From NCBI GenBank assembly GCA_016946835.1, contig JACVTC010000005.1:1346001-1410000 (forward strand): DNA of 64,000 nt, read 5' to 3'. Of the stretch, positions 34,957-52,300 are shown one piece after another (the first letter of the stretch is position 1; each line of letters starts with the position of its first letter). This DNA is from Neocallimastix lanati (nom. inval.). Its lineage: Eukaryota > Neocallimastigomycota > Neocallimastigomycetes > Neocallimastigales > Neocallimastigaceae. Below the pieces are notes generated by a model that saw only the letters and a program-made list of their open reading frames with translations, did not search any database and was not told where the DNA came from. Made by a program: the position numbers and the translations under genes.

Positions 34957-35083
34957 TTTATTATTCTATTTAATATAATATTATTTATTGTTTTATTAAA
35001 TATAATAATAAAATTTGTTAGAATAATTATTTATATTATAATATATATTTATTTTATTTTATTTTATTATTTTTGTATTTATT

Positions 35084-35116
<33 letters not shown>

Positions 35117-35430
35117 TATCCATTAATATTTTTAATAAATTTATTATCACTCATTTTATGTTATTAATTTTAAATTATTACAGCAATTAAAATTTCAATA
35201 AATTTTTGATAATTTTGAGTATTATAACATTATTTAATAATAAAAATGAAATCAATGAAATAAGGACTGAAATAAAAATTAAACTTATTTATATCATAAA
35301 TAATTAGTATTGATATTGTATTATCATCCATTTAAACTGAATTAATAAAGCTTATATAATAATGAAATTCCAATTATATTTAATTTTATTTTTAGATTGT
35401 AATATCCAAATTTTCAATTTATTGCCTAAC

Positions 35431-35472
<42 letters not shown>

Positions 35473-36422
35473 TTTTTTATTTTAATAATTTGGTTCAACA
35501 AAATATCTTCTTAATCATTCAATTAAAGAATTAAAATATTATATTTCATATACAATATATATATATAAGAAATAAAATAATATCAAAAAATATATATATA
35601 AATAGAAACAATATATACATTATAGTGCTTGTCATACATCTTTAATTATTGCTATATAATAATTTAAAAGTTTTAATGCTGAAATGGAAAAAATAAAAAT
35701 AAATGATTTAATAACAGAGATGATATATGAAATTTTAAAATAAATAAATAAATAAATAGTTTAATTAAATTAAATTAATAAATTAAACTATTTATTTATA
35801 ATAATGTATGATTGACTAAATAAAAATTTTTAATGTTAAAGTGGTATATAATGTTTTGGTTTCGCTTTCTTTAGGTTAAGACGTATTAATTATGTATTAT
35901 AGATATCCTTATTTTTTATTATTATTAATGAACTTATATCTTTTGATAAGAATAATAAGGATATATTTGCTTGTTTTTATATTTGTAAAATTAAATTCAA
36001 AGATAATTATAAAGTTATAAATGAACAACAAGGTATATACTGTTTTAAAAAGAGTATATAATGATATGTAATAAATATATTTATAATAAATAAAAAAAAT
36101 AATAAAATATATTGAAAATAAATAAATGTATTTAACTTCAATATATCTTTTAACTTTTTTTTTTTTTTTTTTTTCACTATAAAAAAAAAAAAGATTATCC
36201 AAAGTTAAATAAAATTTTATAAATTTATTAATATTTAATTATTTAATTATTTTTTTTAAGTAAATATGTATATTATTTAAATATTATTTAATTAATTTGA
36301 TTTTATATGAGATGCAGAATTTTATTTATTTTTAACAGCTTCAAGAACATATTCTCAAATTTATATTTATTATATAATATTTTTTTGAATAATAAATAAA
36401 AAATAAATAAAAAATAAATAAA

Positions 36423-36454
<32 letters not shown>

Positions 36455-37229
36455 AATTAATTAAATAAAAAATAAATATTTATGTAAATTAAAAAACAAT
36501 TTTTTATAATATATAAGTAAATAAATGTGTAAATAAATAAATAACTAATTAAATAAATAGATAAATAAATGATAGTAATTTATGTATACATAGTATTATA
36601 TATATAAATTAATATAATATGGATGGATGAACAATTTCAAATGAAAATTGAAAATTTAATTAAAAAATTCAAATATATTTCTCTTTTAATATATAGATTA
36701 AATAAAAAAAAAAAGAAATATAATTATTTTTAATATAATCATAATAATTATTAAAAAAAATTTTATAATTAAATTATATATTAAAATATTTTTACTTTTA
36801 AAAAAATAAAATTATTAATTATTTATATAATTTTTTTTTATATTTTAAAATTACTTAAGAAAACTTGTATATAAATATATATATTTTCTAAAAATTATTA
36901 TAATAAATCAACCTAATCTATTTTTATTATCTATAGTTCTTAAATAAAAAGTAAATAATCTAAAATTTCATATATATTTTTTTTTGAAAATTATTTTTTA
37001 CTCAAGGTTTATAAAAAAAATTTAATGACTTTAAAAAGGAATCATTTCAATTACCAATAAAAAAATTTTAAAATGAAAACTTTAGATATATCACTATATT
37101 ATAAATATCAACAGAAATTTAATTTTAAACTAATTTAAATTTATATATTAAAATTTTAAATCAATTAAAAATTTATATTAATATTTCAAAAAAATTCATA
37201 TAATAATAATATAATAATATTAAAGCCTA
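34957..37229. other. AT-rich intergenic, nothing recognised
   Basis: Homopolymers (T run 35432-35470), TAAA-like runs near 36400-36450. It must contain the promoters of the small minus-strand gene and of the divergent proteasome gene. Confidence 0.55.
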
Positions 37230-40416
<3,187 letters not shown>

Positions 40417-40893
40417 GAAACATATCGTTAAAAAAAAAAAAAAAAGAAAAATTTATCATCATTGATGGTTATAATTATACAACAGTAATTTTTTTTTTCT
40501 TTTTCTTTTTCTTTAGTAAGTATAAATTTTTGAAAAAATTTTTAATATTTATATTTAATATTTTATAATACATATATATATACGTAAATATATATATAAT
40601 TTATCATTAAAATAATTTATGAATTAAAATGTTATATAGTTATAAAATAAATATTTATTTTATAAGTAATATATAATGATATTAATTTTTTTTTTGTTTT
40701 TTAATAATTTTTTTTTTTTTGATTCTTCTATAAATTATTATATATTTATTTTATATATTCTATATCTTATATTTTATATTTTAAATTCTATATTCTATAT
40801 TTTATTATCTAAATTTATATCTATACCTTATAAACTTTTTGTATTTCCTATTTTTTTATTTTTTTAATAAAAGATATAAAATAAAACAAATTT

Positions 40894-40945
<52 letters not shown>

Positions 40946-41132
40946 AAAAAGAGAAAAAGTTTATTAAATTATTAAAACATCATTAAGCGCCATATATATA
41001 AATTTTTTTATATTTTATTTTATTTTTATTATATATAATATTAATTAATAAATAATAATGATAAAAATAAAAAATAAAAAAAAAAAAAAAAAAAAAAGTT
41101 ATACAAATGAAGTTAATTATGAAGAAAAAGTG

Positions 41133-41164
<32 letters not shown>

Positions 41165-41306
41165 TTTATAATAAATAAAATAAAATAAAATAAAAAAAAT
41201 AAAAAAAATAAAAAATAAAAAATAAAAAATTCAAAATTCAAAATTCAAAATTCAAAAAAAAAAAAAATATTATACATATAAATATAATTATTATTTTTTA
41301 TTTTGT

Positions 41307-41351
<45 letters not shown>

Positions 41352-42038
41352 TTGATTTTAATTTAGTTGAGTTGGTGGAGAGAGTTTATTTTTAGTTTTA
41401 TAGTTCCAATAAAAAAAAAAAAAAAAAAACACATTACACTAAATATAAAAATAAAATTTTTTTATGAATTTTTTTATAAAAATTTTTTTATTATTATTAT
41501 TTTTTTCTATGTTTTTATGTATAAAGAAAGTTAGATAAGATAAAATGTGAAATAGAAAAAAAAAATATATAAATATATAAATATATAAATATATAACTAA
41601 TGCTTTTTAGTTTAAATTTAATTACTAATTTAGAAAGAAAATAAAAAGAAAAGAAAAGGGAAAAAAATAATTAATAAAATTTTTGATAGAAAAAAAAAAA
41701 AAAAAAATAAAAAATAAAATAAAATAAAATAATTAAAAAATAATTAAAAAATATAAAATATTGAAATAAATTAAATTAAATTAAATTAAATTAATAAATA
41801 ATATATTGAATGAAAAAAAAATAAAAAAACAATTTTTTTTTTTCTTCTTCTTCTTCTTAATTTCTTGTATGATATTTTTAATAAAAACGTTTTTCATATT
41901 ACATATATATATATATAATTTCATTTACAAATAAATAAATATATATATATGTCTATATAATTTTTTTTATTATCATTATTATTATTAATTTTTTTTTCTC
42001 TTCTCCTTTTTTTGTATATTTATTATTATTATTATTTT
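40417..42038. other. Convergent 3' intergenic region
   Basis: Lies between the ends of PRE6 (plus) and FCF2 (minus). Long homopolymers, (AAATATAT)n near 41570-41596 and a CAAAATT repeat near 41230-41255. No gene seen; the ORF at 40676-40867 is Phe/Ile/Tyr low-complexity translation. Confidence 0.6.
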
Positions 42039-42244
42039 TTAATTACGTCTCTTTTTTCCTTTTCTACCCTTAAATGATTTTTTTATACCACTTTGAGAAG
42101 CTTTTTGTATTTCATTGAATTTTCTTTTAAAGTATTGTCTGGAACTGACATCATCCATAATTTCATCAAGAATAGTATTCTTACGTTCTTTCTTCGTTAA
42201 ACGAGAAGAGAAATATTCAGATTTATCTTCAACAATTCTACCAA

Positions 42245-42277
<33 letters not shown>

Positions 42278-43507
42278 TATTAATTTATAATTATTACAAT
42301 TAATTATTAAAAAAAAAATAAAAATAAAAATAAATTAATTATTTGAATATTAAATTTTAGAATTGAAAATCATTTTAATAAATAAATAAATAAATAAATA
42401 AATATTTATTTATTTATTTATTTATTATTTTTTATGTATTTATTTATTTTAAATATATAAAAAAATATAGTATTTATTAATTAAAAAAAAATAAAAATTT
42501 AATTGAAAATAAAATATTTAAACTAACTTACTTGAAAATATTTTGGAATTCCTTTACTTTCATCTTTTTTATAGTGTCTCTTTCTATCCAATACATTTCT
42601 CATTTTTAAAAGTTGTAAATCCAATTTTATTTCAGGAGTAACTTCAGTAGCTGGCATATCAAACCATTTGGAACCAGTAGTCTCTGTTTTTTTCTTTGTT
42701 TTAAATTTATTTTTATAGTTTTTATATTTTCATAATTAAATATTAATTTATAATAATCATGATATTATCATCATCATTATCATTATGATTATTTTGTTTT
42801 ATTAAAATAGTGGAATAAAAAATTAAATTATATAAAATTATAATTATTATTATATTGTATAAGTTGAAGATGTTGATAGTAATTATATATATTATTTAAT
42901 TTTAATTAAAAAAAAATAAAATAAAATAAAAATAAATAAGAATTAAGATGAATTGTGATTGATTATATGATTATATATATATATTATAAAAAAAATATTT
43001 AATAAAATTTTATATTAATTTAAAAAGTATATAATTTTAATTTGTATATATAAATTATCAATTTTATTTTATTCATTATTATATATATATTATCTTATAT
43101 ATTTAAATAAATAAAAAATTTTACCTCCTCTTCTTTGGGTAAAGAAAACGATTGTCCCACAATTTTAACTTTTTCCAAAGCTTTTTTATTATTTTTATTT
43201 ATTTTATCAACTTCTGAAATATCGACCACAGCTGAATCTAACTTTACGATTCCATTTTTATTTTTTTTTAAATAAAACTTTCGGTTATCGACACCAGTAG
43301 ATAAATGAGTAGAACTATTGATTAATTTTTTTTTTTTTTTATTTTTATTTTTTTTTATTTTATTTTTTTAAATATATAACATTATATATATATATTAAAT
43401 AAAGAATAGAGAATAAAGAATAGAGAATATAATAGTAATAATAGTAAATTAATAATTAATTATTAAAATGTTTATCATTTTAATAAATAGAATATAGAAA
43501 TTTCTTT

Positions 43508-43539
<32 letters not shown>

Positions 43540-43941
43540 TATAAATATATATATATTGTTATTTCATAATAATTCATATATATATATTTAAAGAATAAAA
43601 TATTTATGATAATAAATTTTTAAAATACCTTTGAATATTAGAAAGTTTATTTTCTGTATTTGCTTTATTAGTTTGACTTTTATAAAGAAAAAATAATAAT
43701 AATATTAATTATTGGTATATATAATGATAATAATTAAATATATATTTAATTCAATAATAATTAATAAATTAATAATATTTTTTTTTTTGTTGTGTATATG
43801 AAATATGTATATATATATGTAGGCATGTTGGTAGGTTTATATAATAAATATTTACACTACTCCTTCTTCTTTTTCCCTTTTTTTTAAATTATTTACAGCC
43901 TTTAATAATAAATCGTCTAAAGAATTAGTATCGTTACCCAT
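42039..43941 (-). CDS. FCF2: Fcf2-family pre-rRNA processing protein
   Basis: Five exons on the minus strand: 43941-43856, 43676-43629, 43314-43125, 42693-42532 and 42245-42039, giving 230 residues. Residues about 109-225 form the Fcf2 domain: KWFDMPATEVTPEIKLDLQL, MRNVLDRKRHYKKD, IPKYFQVGRIVED, YFSSRLTKKERK and KRKFNEIQ. The C-terminus is a basic run (KGRKGKKRRN) typical of nucleolar proteins. In yeast Fcf2 acts in the SSU processome for early 18S pre-rRNA cleavages; the human counterpart is the C-terminal part of DNTTIP2/TdIF2. The N-terminal 100 residues are poorly conserved. The end of exon 1 is inferred (donor GTAAAT at 43855). Only exon 5 has a clear stand-alone ORF, and annotation pipelines could miss exons 1-2. 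Confidence 0.92.
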
Positions 43942-44159
43942 ATTTTTTATTATTATTATTATTATTATTTTTTTAAAATTATTAACAATTAATAAATTTT
44001 TTTTTTTTTTAAAAAAAAATTATATATAATATATTATTTTTAAAAAAAAACAGAAATTATAATATTTGATTGGTCAAAAAAGTAGATACTAAATTACTAA
44101 AGTTAAAGAGATTATAGTAAACTTTTTATTTATACTACAAAATAAATTTTTATAATATA

Positions 44160-44162
44160 AAA

Positions 44163-44253
<91 letters not shown>

Positions 44254-44254
44254 A
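44160..44254. repeat. (TAAA)n tetranucleotide array
   Basis: About 23 units upstream of FCF2. Confidence 0.9.
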
Positions 44255-44359
44255 TTAATTAATAATAGTATTCATGAAAGACGTTAATAGAATAAATATT
44301 GTATATATATTTATATATATTTTGATTTTTAAATTATTATTATTATTATTTTTTTATAG

Positions 44360-44900
44360 AGTTATAACCAAACTAAATCCCAATGATGAAATAATGTCTT
44401 TTCAATTTTTAACTTGGTAGTTAGTACTTACTTGAGATTACCTCTTGAATTTATATGGGAGGGAGGGATCCTTCCAAGGTTTTTTTTTTCCTCATAAATG
44501 GAGCTGGATGCTTGCTTGCCATGGCAAAGTATTCCTGTTGTTAGACTATATAATGATGTGCAAAAAAAACATACTTTGAAATTTTATCATCATTTTAATT
44601 ATAATTAGTTATGATATCTTAAGAACAATATTGATTACCGTTAATGATTAAAGGAAAAAAAAAAAACATTTGTCTAATAATCTCTATTAAGACTACTGTC
44701 CAGTAGAAATCTGATGATAAAATTCAATTAATGTTTAGCCCATCGATCAAATTTAATTTTCAGGATAAAATAAATCTTGACCATTTTTTTTTGGGGGATG
44801 AAGAGCAAATATAGTGGTTTAGTTAATTTTTTTAAAGACCATTCTATTCATGGTGATATTCATTGATAATCCTTATAAATAAAATAATATTAATAAAAAA
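44360..44900. other. Lower-AT remnant next to LINE debris
   Basis: Contains GGGAGGGAGGGATCC (44459-44473) and a short plus ORF beginning MELDACLPWQS (about 44499). Composition differs from the surroundings and matches the retroelement zones. It is probably element-derived, but no domain was recognised. Confidence 0.4.
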
Positions 44901-44904
44901 AAAT

Positions 44905-45480
44905 TACAAACTTCAACAATACTTACTTTTTAACGGTTTAAACGAATAGTACCTTTAAATTTTTTCTTAATAGTCTTAACATAAATTTATGATATGGAAT
45001 AAATTTGATCCAAGTAAGCATTAACATTAGGGCACTCTGAAAAAAAAAAAAAAGTTTGACATGACATTCTTTGTAAGCTTAATGTTATATCATTAGAAAA
45101 TTTCTTTAAATTACTATTAATACGGGTAATAAAACTTTGGTTCTTTTAAGTTCCAATAGGATAAAATTGAAAAATAATTAGGTGAAAGAATATCTGTATA
45201 CTTTGTATTATAAATACGCTTAGACCATTTGAAAGATTTTTTTTTTTTTTTTTTTTTAGGTTTCATAAAACTATTATGAAAGTTTCTTATTGTAAGACAA
45301 TATATAATAGGTTTATGACTAGACGATTAGACTATACCAATAATAAAAGAAGAACGAGAAGAGTATAAGTGAATGTGAGGAACTATATATAACATTATTA
45401 TAGATTATGTGATCCAATGTATGAGGGCTTTGAAGTACAGAGAAAGACTTTAAAACGAGTCCTTAGGCCATCTTTTTTGA
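44905..45480 (-). mobile_element. LINE fragment e2: end of endonuclease and linker
   Basis: The minus frames read a degraded SDHK-like end of the endonuclease (about 45330), then KKKSFKWSKRIYNTKYTDIL, and further on NAYLDQI and FKGTIRLNR (about 44930-45030). These align with SDHYSIF, KTFKWSKHICNTQNTNIL, DAYLDQF and LKSTLRSNR of copy a. The Lys run is expanded to a 17-T tract (plus 45239-45257). Frameshifts throughout. Confidence 0.65.
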
Positions 45481-45599
45481 AGGAAGTAAAATATTATCAA
45501 TTTAAGCACTTTTGATTCCAAAAAAAAAAAGGAGAGAAATTTTTATTCTCAGGATTAAGTGTTGGAATGGACTCTCTTCTCTGAAAAAAAAAAATGAAA

Positions 45600-47120
45600 A
45601 AAGGTAAAGAATTTATTTCTGTAATTTTCCAGATTCTTTTACAGGTAAAGATCCAGTGAGAAAAAGCTAGGTACACTAACACCACAACATGGACAACATT
45701 TAGGACAATCTTCTGAGACTAATTTTTCTTTTTTTAAAGGAAATACTAATGTCAAATTTAAAACCACACACCTAATTCGAGAAATTCCAAAAAGAATCCC
45801 CAATTGATACTTTAGGATATTGAAATGTTTTAAGTCCTTGATTTCTGAAATAAAATCCAATTTCAATCTCCCTGTAAATTAATTGCCTTTTTTAGCTTTT
45901 TAAGGGTTTGAAGATATCTCTTTTCCCAATAAAACTTTTTTTTATTTTTTATTTTATTTTATTTTTTTTTATTTTTTTTTTTTTTTATATTTCATTTGTT
46001 TTCTTAGCATTTAATTTTCTTATCCAAAGTCGTTGATTCTTTTTAATCCATGAATAATGTGACATAGTATAGTAGGAATATTATTAGTGTGAGATAATTA
46101 ATAATACATGATGAGTTTTTTCCATTTTCTAAAGCAGCATAATTGAGATATAACACAGACAGCTTGAAAGAGGAGGGAGGCTATTCTCAATTCACGAGTA
46201 ATATCATAGAGACTAAACATTAAGAATTAACGAGATTTAAATCCATTAACTCCAAAAAAGTCCTCTATTAATAATTTTTTTGAACTTTAGAACATCTGCT
46301 CTTATTTGAACCAAAAAAGAGAGGAGTCATAAATATAAAACAAGGCTAAGAATAAAAGAAATTAAAAACATATTTCTTCAATGGGAGAGGAATAGATTTA
46401 TTAATAAGAAATCGAAAATACGAATTTAACTTTGACATTTAAAATTACTGTTTAATTTGGATTGTATAGGTTTTAATGATAAAGATTCATCAAAAGGAAT
46501 ACCAAGATAAGTATAGTTGTCAGTTTTTTTTTTTTTTTTTTTTTTTTTTTGTTTTTTTGTTTTGTTTTGTTTTTGTTTTTTTGGTAATTTGTTACTACCA
46601 ATAAAGAAAGATGGATCTTTCGTAATTTAACGGTTTAACAAAAAGTTAATCAGTTTTACAACAAGAGTAGCACAATTATTAATTCCAAAAGTCATTTCAT
46701 TTTTAATAGCCCATTTATGAACCTTATTCTTGTTTTAGATAGAGCAACTAAAACAATATTATTGACAAAAAGTCCATCACAACAATATTGAGATTCTAAA
46801 TATACACCATACTTAATCACAATTACCCAATCCATCATTACATTAATTAATGAACAAATTGAACAAAATAGGAGATAGAGGGCATCCTTGTCTAAATACC
46901 ACGATTAATCGAAAATTCTTCTGAGAGATTACCATTAAAAAAAAAAAAAAAAAAAGCAACGACCTTTAGAGGATAGATAAAGGTTCCTTAAAACAAAATG
47001 ACATTTAATATACCACTAAGTTATATAATTTGATCAAAAAAATTAAAGATAGGTACTGAATCATAGGCTTTTTTTAAGATCAAGAAAAGCAAGTAAGTAA
47101 AATTTCCATTTAACCTATCT
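45600..47120 (-). mobile_element. LINE fragment e1: reverse transcriptase core and zinc knuckle
   Basis: From high to low coordinates the minus strand reads RT motif A LDLKKAYDSVP (about 47060-47090), motif B QGCPLSPILFNLF (about 46855-46895), motif C as LFVNNIVLV (about 46755-46785), YTYLGIPFDESL (about 46490-46520), and the zinc cluster LVSEDCPKCCPCCG (about 45685-45725). This order matches non-LTR retrotransposon ORF2. The catalytic FADD is FVNN, and stops and frameshifts are frequent, so it is inactive. It is much more diverged than copies b and c. The 5' end is truncated against an (ATT)n run at 47130. Confidence 0.75.
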
Positions 47121-47802
47121 ATCTACTTTATTATTATTATTATTATTATTATTATTTCCTATTTCTTTAATAAATAAATATATATTATAGAAGATATACT
47201 TTTATTTTTTATTTTTATATGAAAAAACAATTATAATAAAAAATTTAATGCAAAAAAAAAATAAAAAAATCAAAAGTTCTAATGAATTTAAGTATTTCTT
47301 CTCTATATTTTAAACTCCTTTGCTTAAGAAAGAAAAATATATATATAAATATATATTGAATTTTTTTTTTTTTTTTTTTTTTTTTCCTTTTAATAAATGA
47401 TTTTATTTCATATTATATATTTAATTATTTAAATATATCTATGCTATTAATATATATAAATGTGATAATATATTTCTTGTGATAATAATAAAAAAAAAAA
47501 AAAATTTATAATAATAAAAATAAAAATTAAAAACAAACATTAAATTCTTTAAAAAAAAAAATATTAAAAAAAAAAAAAAAAAAAAAGAAATAAAAATAAA
47601 AATAAAAGTTTTATAAATTAATAAAAAATTACAAAAAGAATAAAAATATAATATAAAATAAAAATTTAAATAATAAAAATAAAAATATAATAGAATTTCA
47701 ACAATTTAAATACATATCCCATAAAATTAATAATATTATTACATGATTTTCTTTCTTTTTTTTTTTTTTTTATAAGTTATTATATTGAGTTTATAATAGT
47801 AT

Positions 47803-47835
<33 letters not shown>

Positions 47836-47884
47836 GATTTTATGTAATATATATATTATATACATATATATATAATGTAGTTTT

Positions 47885-47915
<31 letters not shown>
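47121..47915. other. AT-rich spacer, no gene seen
   Basis: (ATT)n at 47130-47154, T runs near 47360-47385 and 47808-47835. Presumably includes the 3' UTR of the F-box gene. Confidence 0.55.
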
Positions 47916-49270
47916 TCATTTTTGATGATTTGTCACTACTGGTATAGTTGGAGTAATGGGTTGATCAGTTGGAGATAATGTTGGGGAATAGGAACATTTA
48001 TTTGATTTAACAGGAGAAGGAATTTGATTTTGAGTATGAGTATGAGAGGGAGGAGGAGAAGGGGCTGAATTTGTGATAAGGGAAGAGATAGAAAGTGGAA
48101 AATCATCTTTTTTTTTATTTTTTTTATTATTTGAAGTAATAGATGAAGAATTATTATTACTTTTTTTATTTTCATAATTGTAACAATCTATTAACACAAT
48201 AATAGAAAAAATATTTATATAGGAATATAAAGAATTAATAAATTTATAATTTATATATATAATATAATTAAATGAAATAATAATAAAATAAAAATAAAAA
48301 ATAAAAAATAAAAAAAAATAAAAAATAAAAAATAATAAAAAAAAAAAAAATAATCATATTTATAATATTAATATTATATAATTACAATGTTACTAATTAT
48401 AACATTAATGTTATAATAATAATACTTATTATAATATTATTATTACTAAAAATAATGATATATCATATTTACTTTTATTGGAATAATTATTTTCATTTGT
48501 AGATTTTGATTTAGAATGACGATGCTCTTTACTTCTTCTTGAATTACCGCTACCATTATCTTTACTATTACCATTATTTACATTTTCATTTTTGGTTTTA
48601 GCTTTATTATTATTTTTGGAATTATTATTTTTGGTTTTCCTCTTTTTACTAACAGATTCTTCTCTCTTAACTTCAGAGGGCTGCTTTAATAAATTATTAA
48701 TTTTCATTTCATTTTCTACATCACTACTTTTTCTATTATAGTTATTATTATTTATATTTGAATTAATATTAATATCATCATCATCATTATTATTATTTCG
48801 GTTGTTTTTATTATCATTATTATCATTATTGACTTCATTCTGATAATTATTAGGATAAAAATTGGTTTCAGGTTTAGATTTTAAATAAGCTATAATTTAT
48901 ATTATAATATATATATGTAATATAAATATTTTATTTTTAAAATAATATTTAATTAAATATATATATATATTTAATTTTTTTTAAAAAAAAAGAAAAAACT
49001 TTAATTTATTCATTTACTTACCCCGCTGTTGTTGTGGTGATATATAATTATTTTGATGGTCATTATCATTATTGTTATTATCATTGTTGTTATTATTAGG
49101 ACTACCATTATTAGTATTATTATCAATAGTATTACTATTATTATTTTTATTGTTATTATTTGAATAATAATTATTGGATAATGGTGGCTGTGATTCATTT
49201 GAATAGGAATAGAAATTAGAATTGGAATAATTATTATTTGATGAATAATTATTTGGTGGATAGGAATTCA

Positions 49271-49308
<38 letters not shown>

Positions 49309-52300
49309 GAACCAGAAGTAGTGTTTGAATGATGATCATTCATTTCATATTCAAAATTTGGATTTTTTTGATCATAAGATATTGAATCCATCGATATTCT
49401 TTGATTTAAATTATGTGGGGTATTATTATTATTACTATTATTATTATTATTATTATTATCATCATCATAGTTTGAAAATATATTCCTATGATTAGGATTA
49501 GGATTGAGATTGGATATATTATTATTATTGTTGTTGTTATTATTATTGTTATCATGATTTAAATTTGAATTATTCATTTTATCCATATGATTCATATTGT
49601 TGCCCATGTTATTCATTGGTTGACCTCTCGATTGATAATTATTTGAATGATTAGTACTATTAGTAGAAATGGAGGTATTATTAATATTTCTTTGAGGAGA
49701 ATAACATTTGCCTGGAGTTGAGGATTCGTTCATAATAGATCTTTTTGGATTAATATTTTCCTCCGTATTTGGTAAATCTGAAATAGTAATTGGTGGATGA
49801 GGTAAATCAAAATCTAAGATAGAAATTTTACCATCATCACCACCACTAACAATTTTAGTATCAGTTAATTGAATACAATTAACAGGACCTAAATGTTTAA
49901 TAAAGTTTTGTTCAATTTTTCCAGTTTCCATATCCCATACTTTAATGGTTTGATCATGTGCCCCACTCACAATTCTCATATTATCAAAGGAAACACACCA
50001 TACACCTTCCACATGACCAAATAATGTCTTTTTACATTCTCCTGTATAAATATCCCAAATTTTAATTTGATTATCAAGAGAACAGGTAACAAGAGTTCCT
50101 TTAGCCTCATGTAAATGATGATTTTCATTACAATCTTGTTGTTGTTGATTTAAATTACAATTATTACTTTTGTCTGTACTAACATTTCCATTACCGATAA
50201 CCACTTGACATGAAAGATTATTTTCATTTTGAACATTATTATTTATCATTTCATTACTCCAATAATTATTATTAGAATAATTCATTTCATTTATATTCAT
50301 ACCACTAACATTACTATTATTATTATTATTATTATAATTATAATTACTATCATTAAAATTATTCATATCATCATAACTGAAACTACGTTTACCTTTATTT
50401 AAATAAGAAGAAGAGGAAGAGGAGGAGGAAGAACTGGATAAATTATTATCATTAAATATTAATCTTTGATTAGGATGACTACCACCATGACTACTACCAC
50501 TAAGATTATGACTACTAAGATTACCATTATAATTTTGAATTTGATTTTGATTCATTCCAGGATAACCATTCATTATTCTTTGACTACTATCCTCATTTGA
50601 AGATTGAAGGGTATTTGGACGATAGTTAAAGAAATCATCAGTATCTTGATCACTACCACTATTATTTCCTAAATTATCATAATTAGAATTAGTAATAGGA
50701 CCATTGGCATTATGTGAATTATGAGAAATAGAAGAAGAGGAAGAAGAAACGGTATAATGATTTAATTCATGATAATGATTATTATTAGGATTACTATTAT
50801 TAACAACATCATCATTATCATCAGTATTATTATTATTATTATTGTTATTTTTATCATTTGTATAAGGTATAGAATTTCTTTTCATAGAATGATGATATAT
50901 ATTTTGATCTCTATCATTAATAATATTATGGTTGTTGTTATGATTATTATTGTCATAGTTGATATTAATAAGGTTACGACTTCTTGAAGTACTTCCTTTC
51001 ATCTTAGAAGAGAGAGGTCCGGTCGTTGAATGACTAGCTCTCTGATTCATAGTATAATTATATAAAGCCATAGTATTTGGACTTCCTTTCAATGCATTAA
51101 CTCTAAAGGTATCAAACTTAGAAATTTTTGGTTGATGGTAGGTAATACTTGCTTGTAAAGACTGTACTGGGGCTGTATGACCTTCAAAAGTACGAATACA
51201 TTGACGTGTATTTAAATCCCAATATTTAATAGTATGATCATCTGAGCATGAGAAAAGATGATCCTTATTAAAGATTTGAACCTTATTTACCCAATCGGAA
51301 TGACCTGTCAGAGTAAAACCACGACCAGAACCAAAGTTCCAAACTTTAATCGTATGATCCGCACTACCACTAGCTAAAATACGATTATCAAAATGAAGGG
51401 TAACGATACCATCAAAGTGACCACTTTCCATTACACGAATGCAATGACCCGTCTTTAAACTCCATATACGTATAGTTTTATCCATAGAACCCGAAATAAT
51501 TTTATTTTCATCAAATTGAAGAGCTCTCACACAACGAGTATGACCCTCTAATGTACATATACATTTTCCAGTATCGGTATTCCACATTTTTATTGTATGG
51601 TCATAGGAACCGGTGATCAATAAAGATCTAGCTTCATCAATTTGAAGACACATTACACTATCGGTATGACCTTCAAATATTTTTGTTGAATATCTACCAC
51701 TTCTCCAATTTCTTTCTACTAATAAACGTTCTGCATATATTTCTTTCCAATGACGCTGATAATGCGTCGTAGTTTCTTTTCAAAATAATGTATAATAATA
51801 ATAATATATTTTATTAAAATAAAAATATTACGTAATATTAATTAACAATTTATTTCTATATTTATATATATTAATTAGATATTTATATATATTTAAATCA
51901 TTCTAATTTTCTATCTTATCGATTACTATAATATCAATAATTAATTATAATTAATTATTATATTATTATTAATATTAATTTGCTTTTGTTATTTAAAATG
52001 TCTTATTTTTGCCATTAATTTATACTTTATTTTTGTTATTATTCTTTTTTTATATAAATATATTGTATTTTTTTTTTTTATTAATTATCCTTTTTTTATA
52101 TAAATATATTGTATTTTTTTTTTTTTATTAATTATTCTTTTTTTATATAAATATATTGTATTTTTTTATTAATTATGCTTTTTATTTTATTTTTTATTTT
52201 CGTTTATTAATTATCCCTCTTATTTTATTTTCATTTTTGTTATTAATTAGACTTTTCATTTTATACTTTATTTTTATTATTAATTATTTTTTTTTTATTT

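Noticed and set aside
44374-44382. AATGATGAAAT resembling box C
   Set aside because: No CTGA box D and no terminal stem within a suitable distance.
50769-50987. Plus-strand Ile/Met-rich ORF
   Set aside because: Antisense shadow of the Asn-rich insert of the Met30-like gene.
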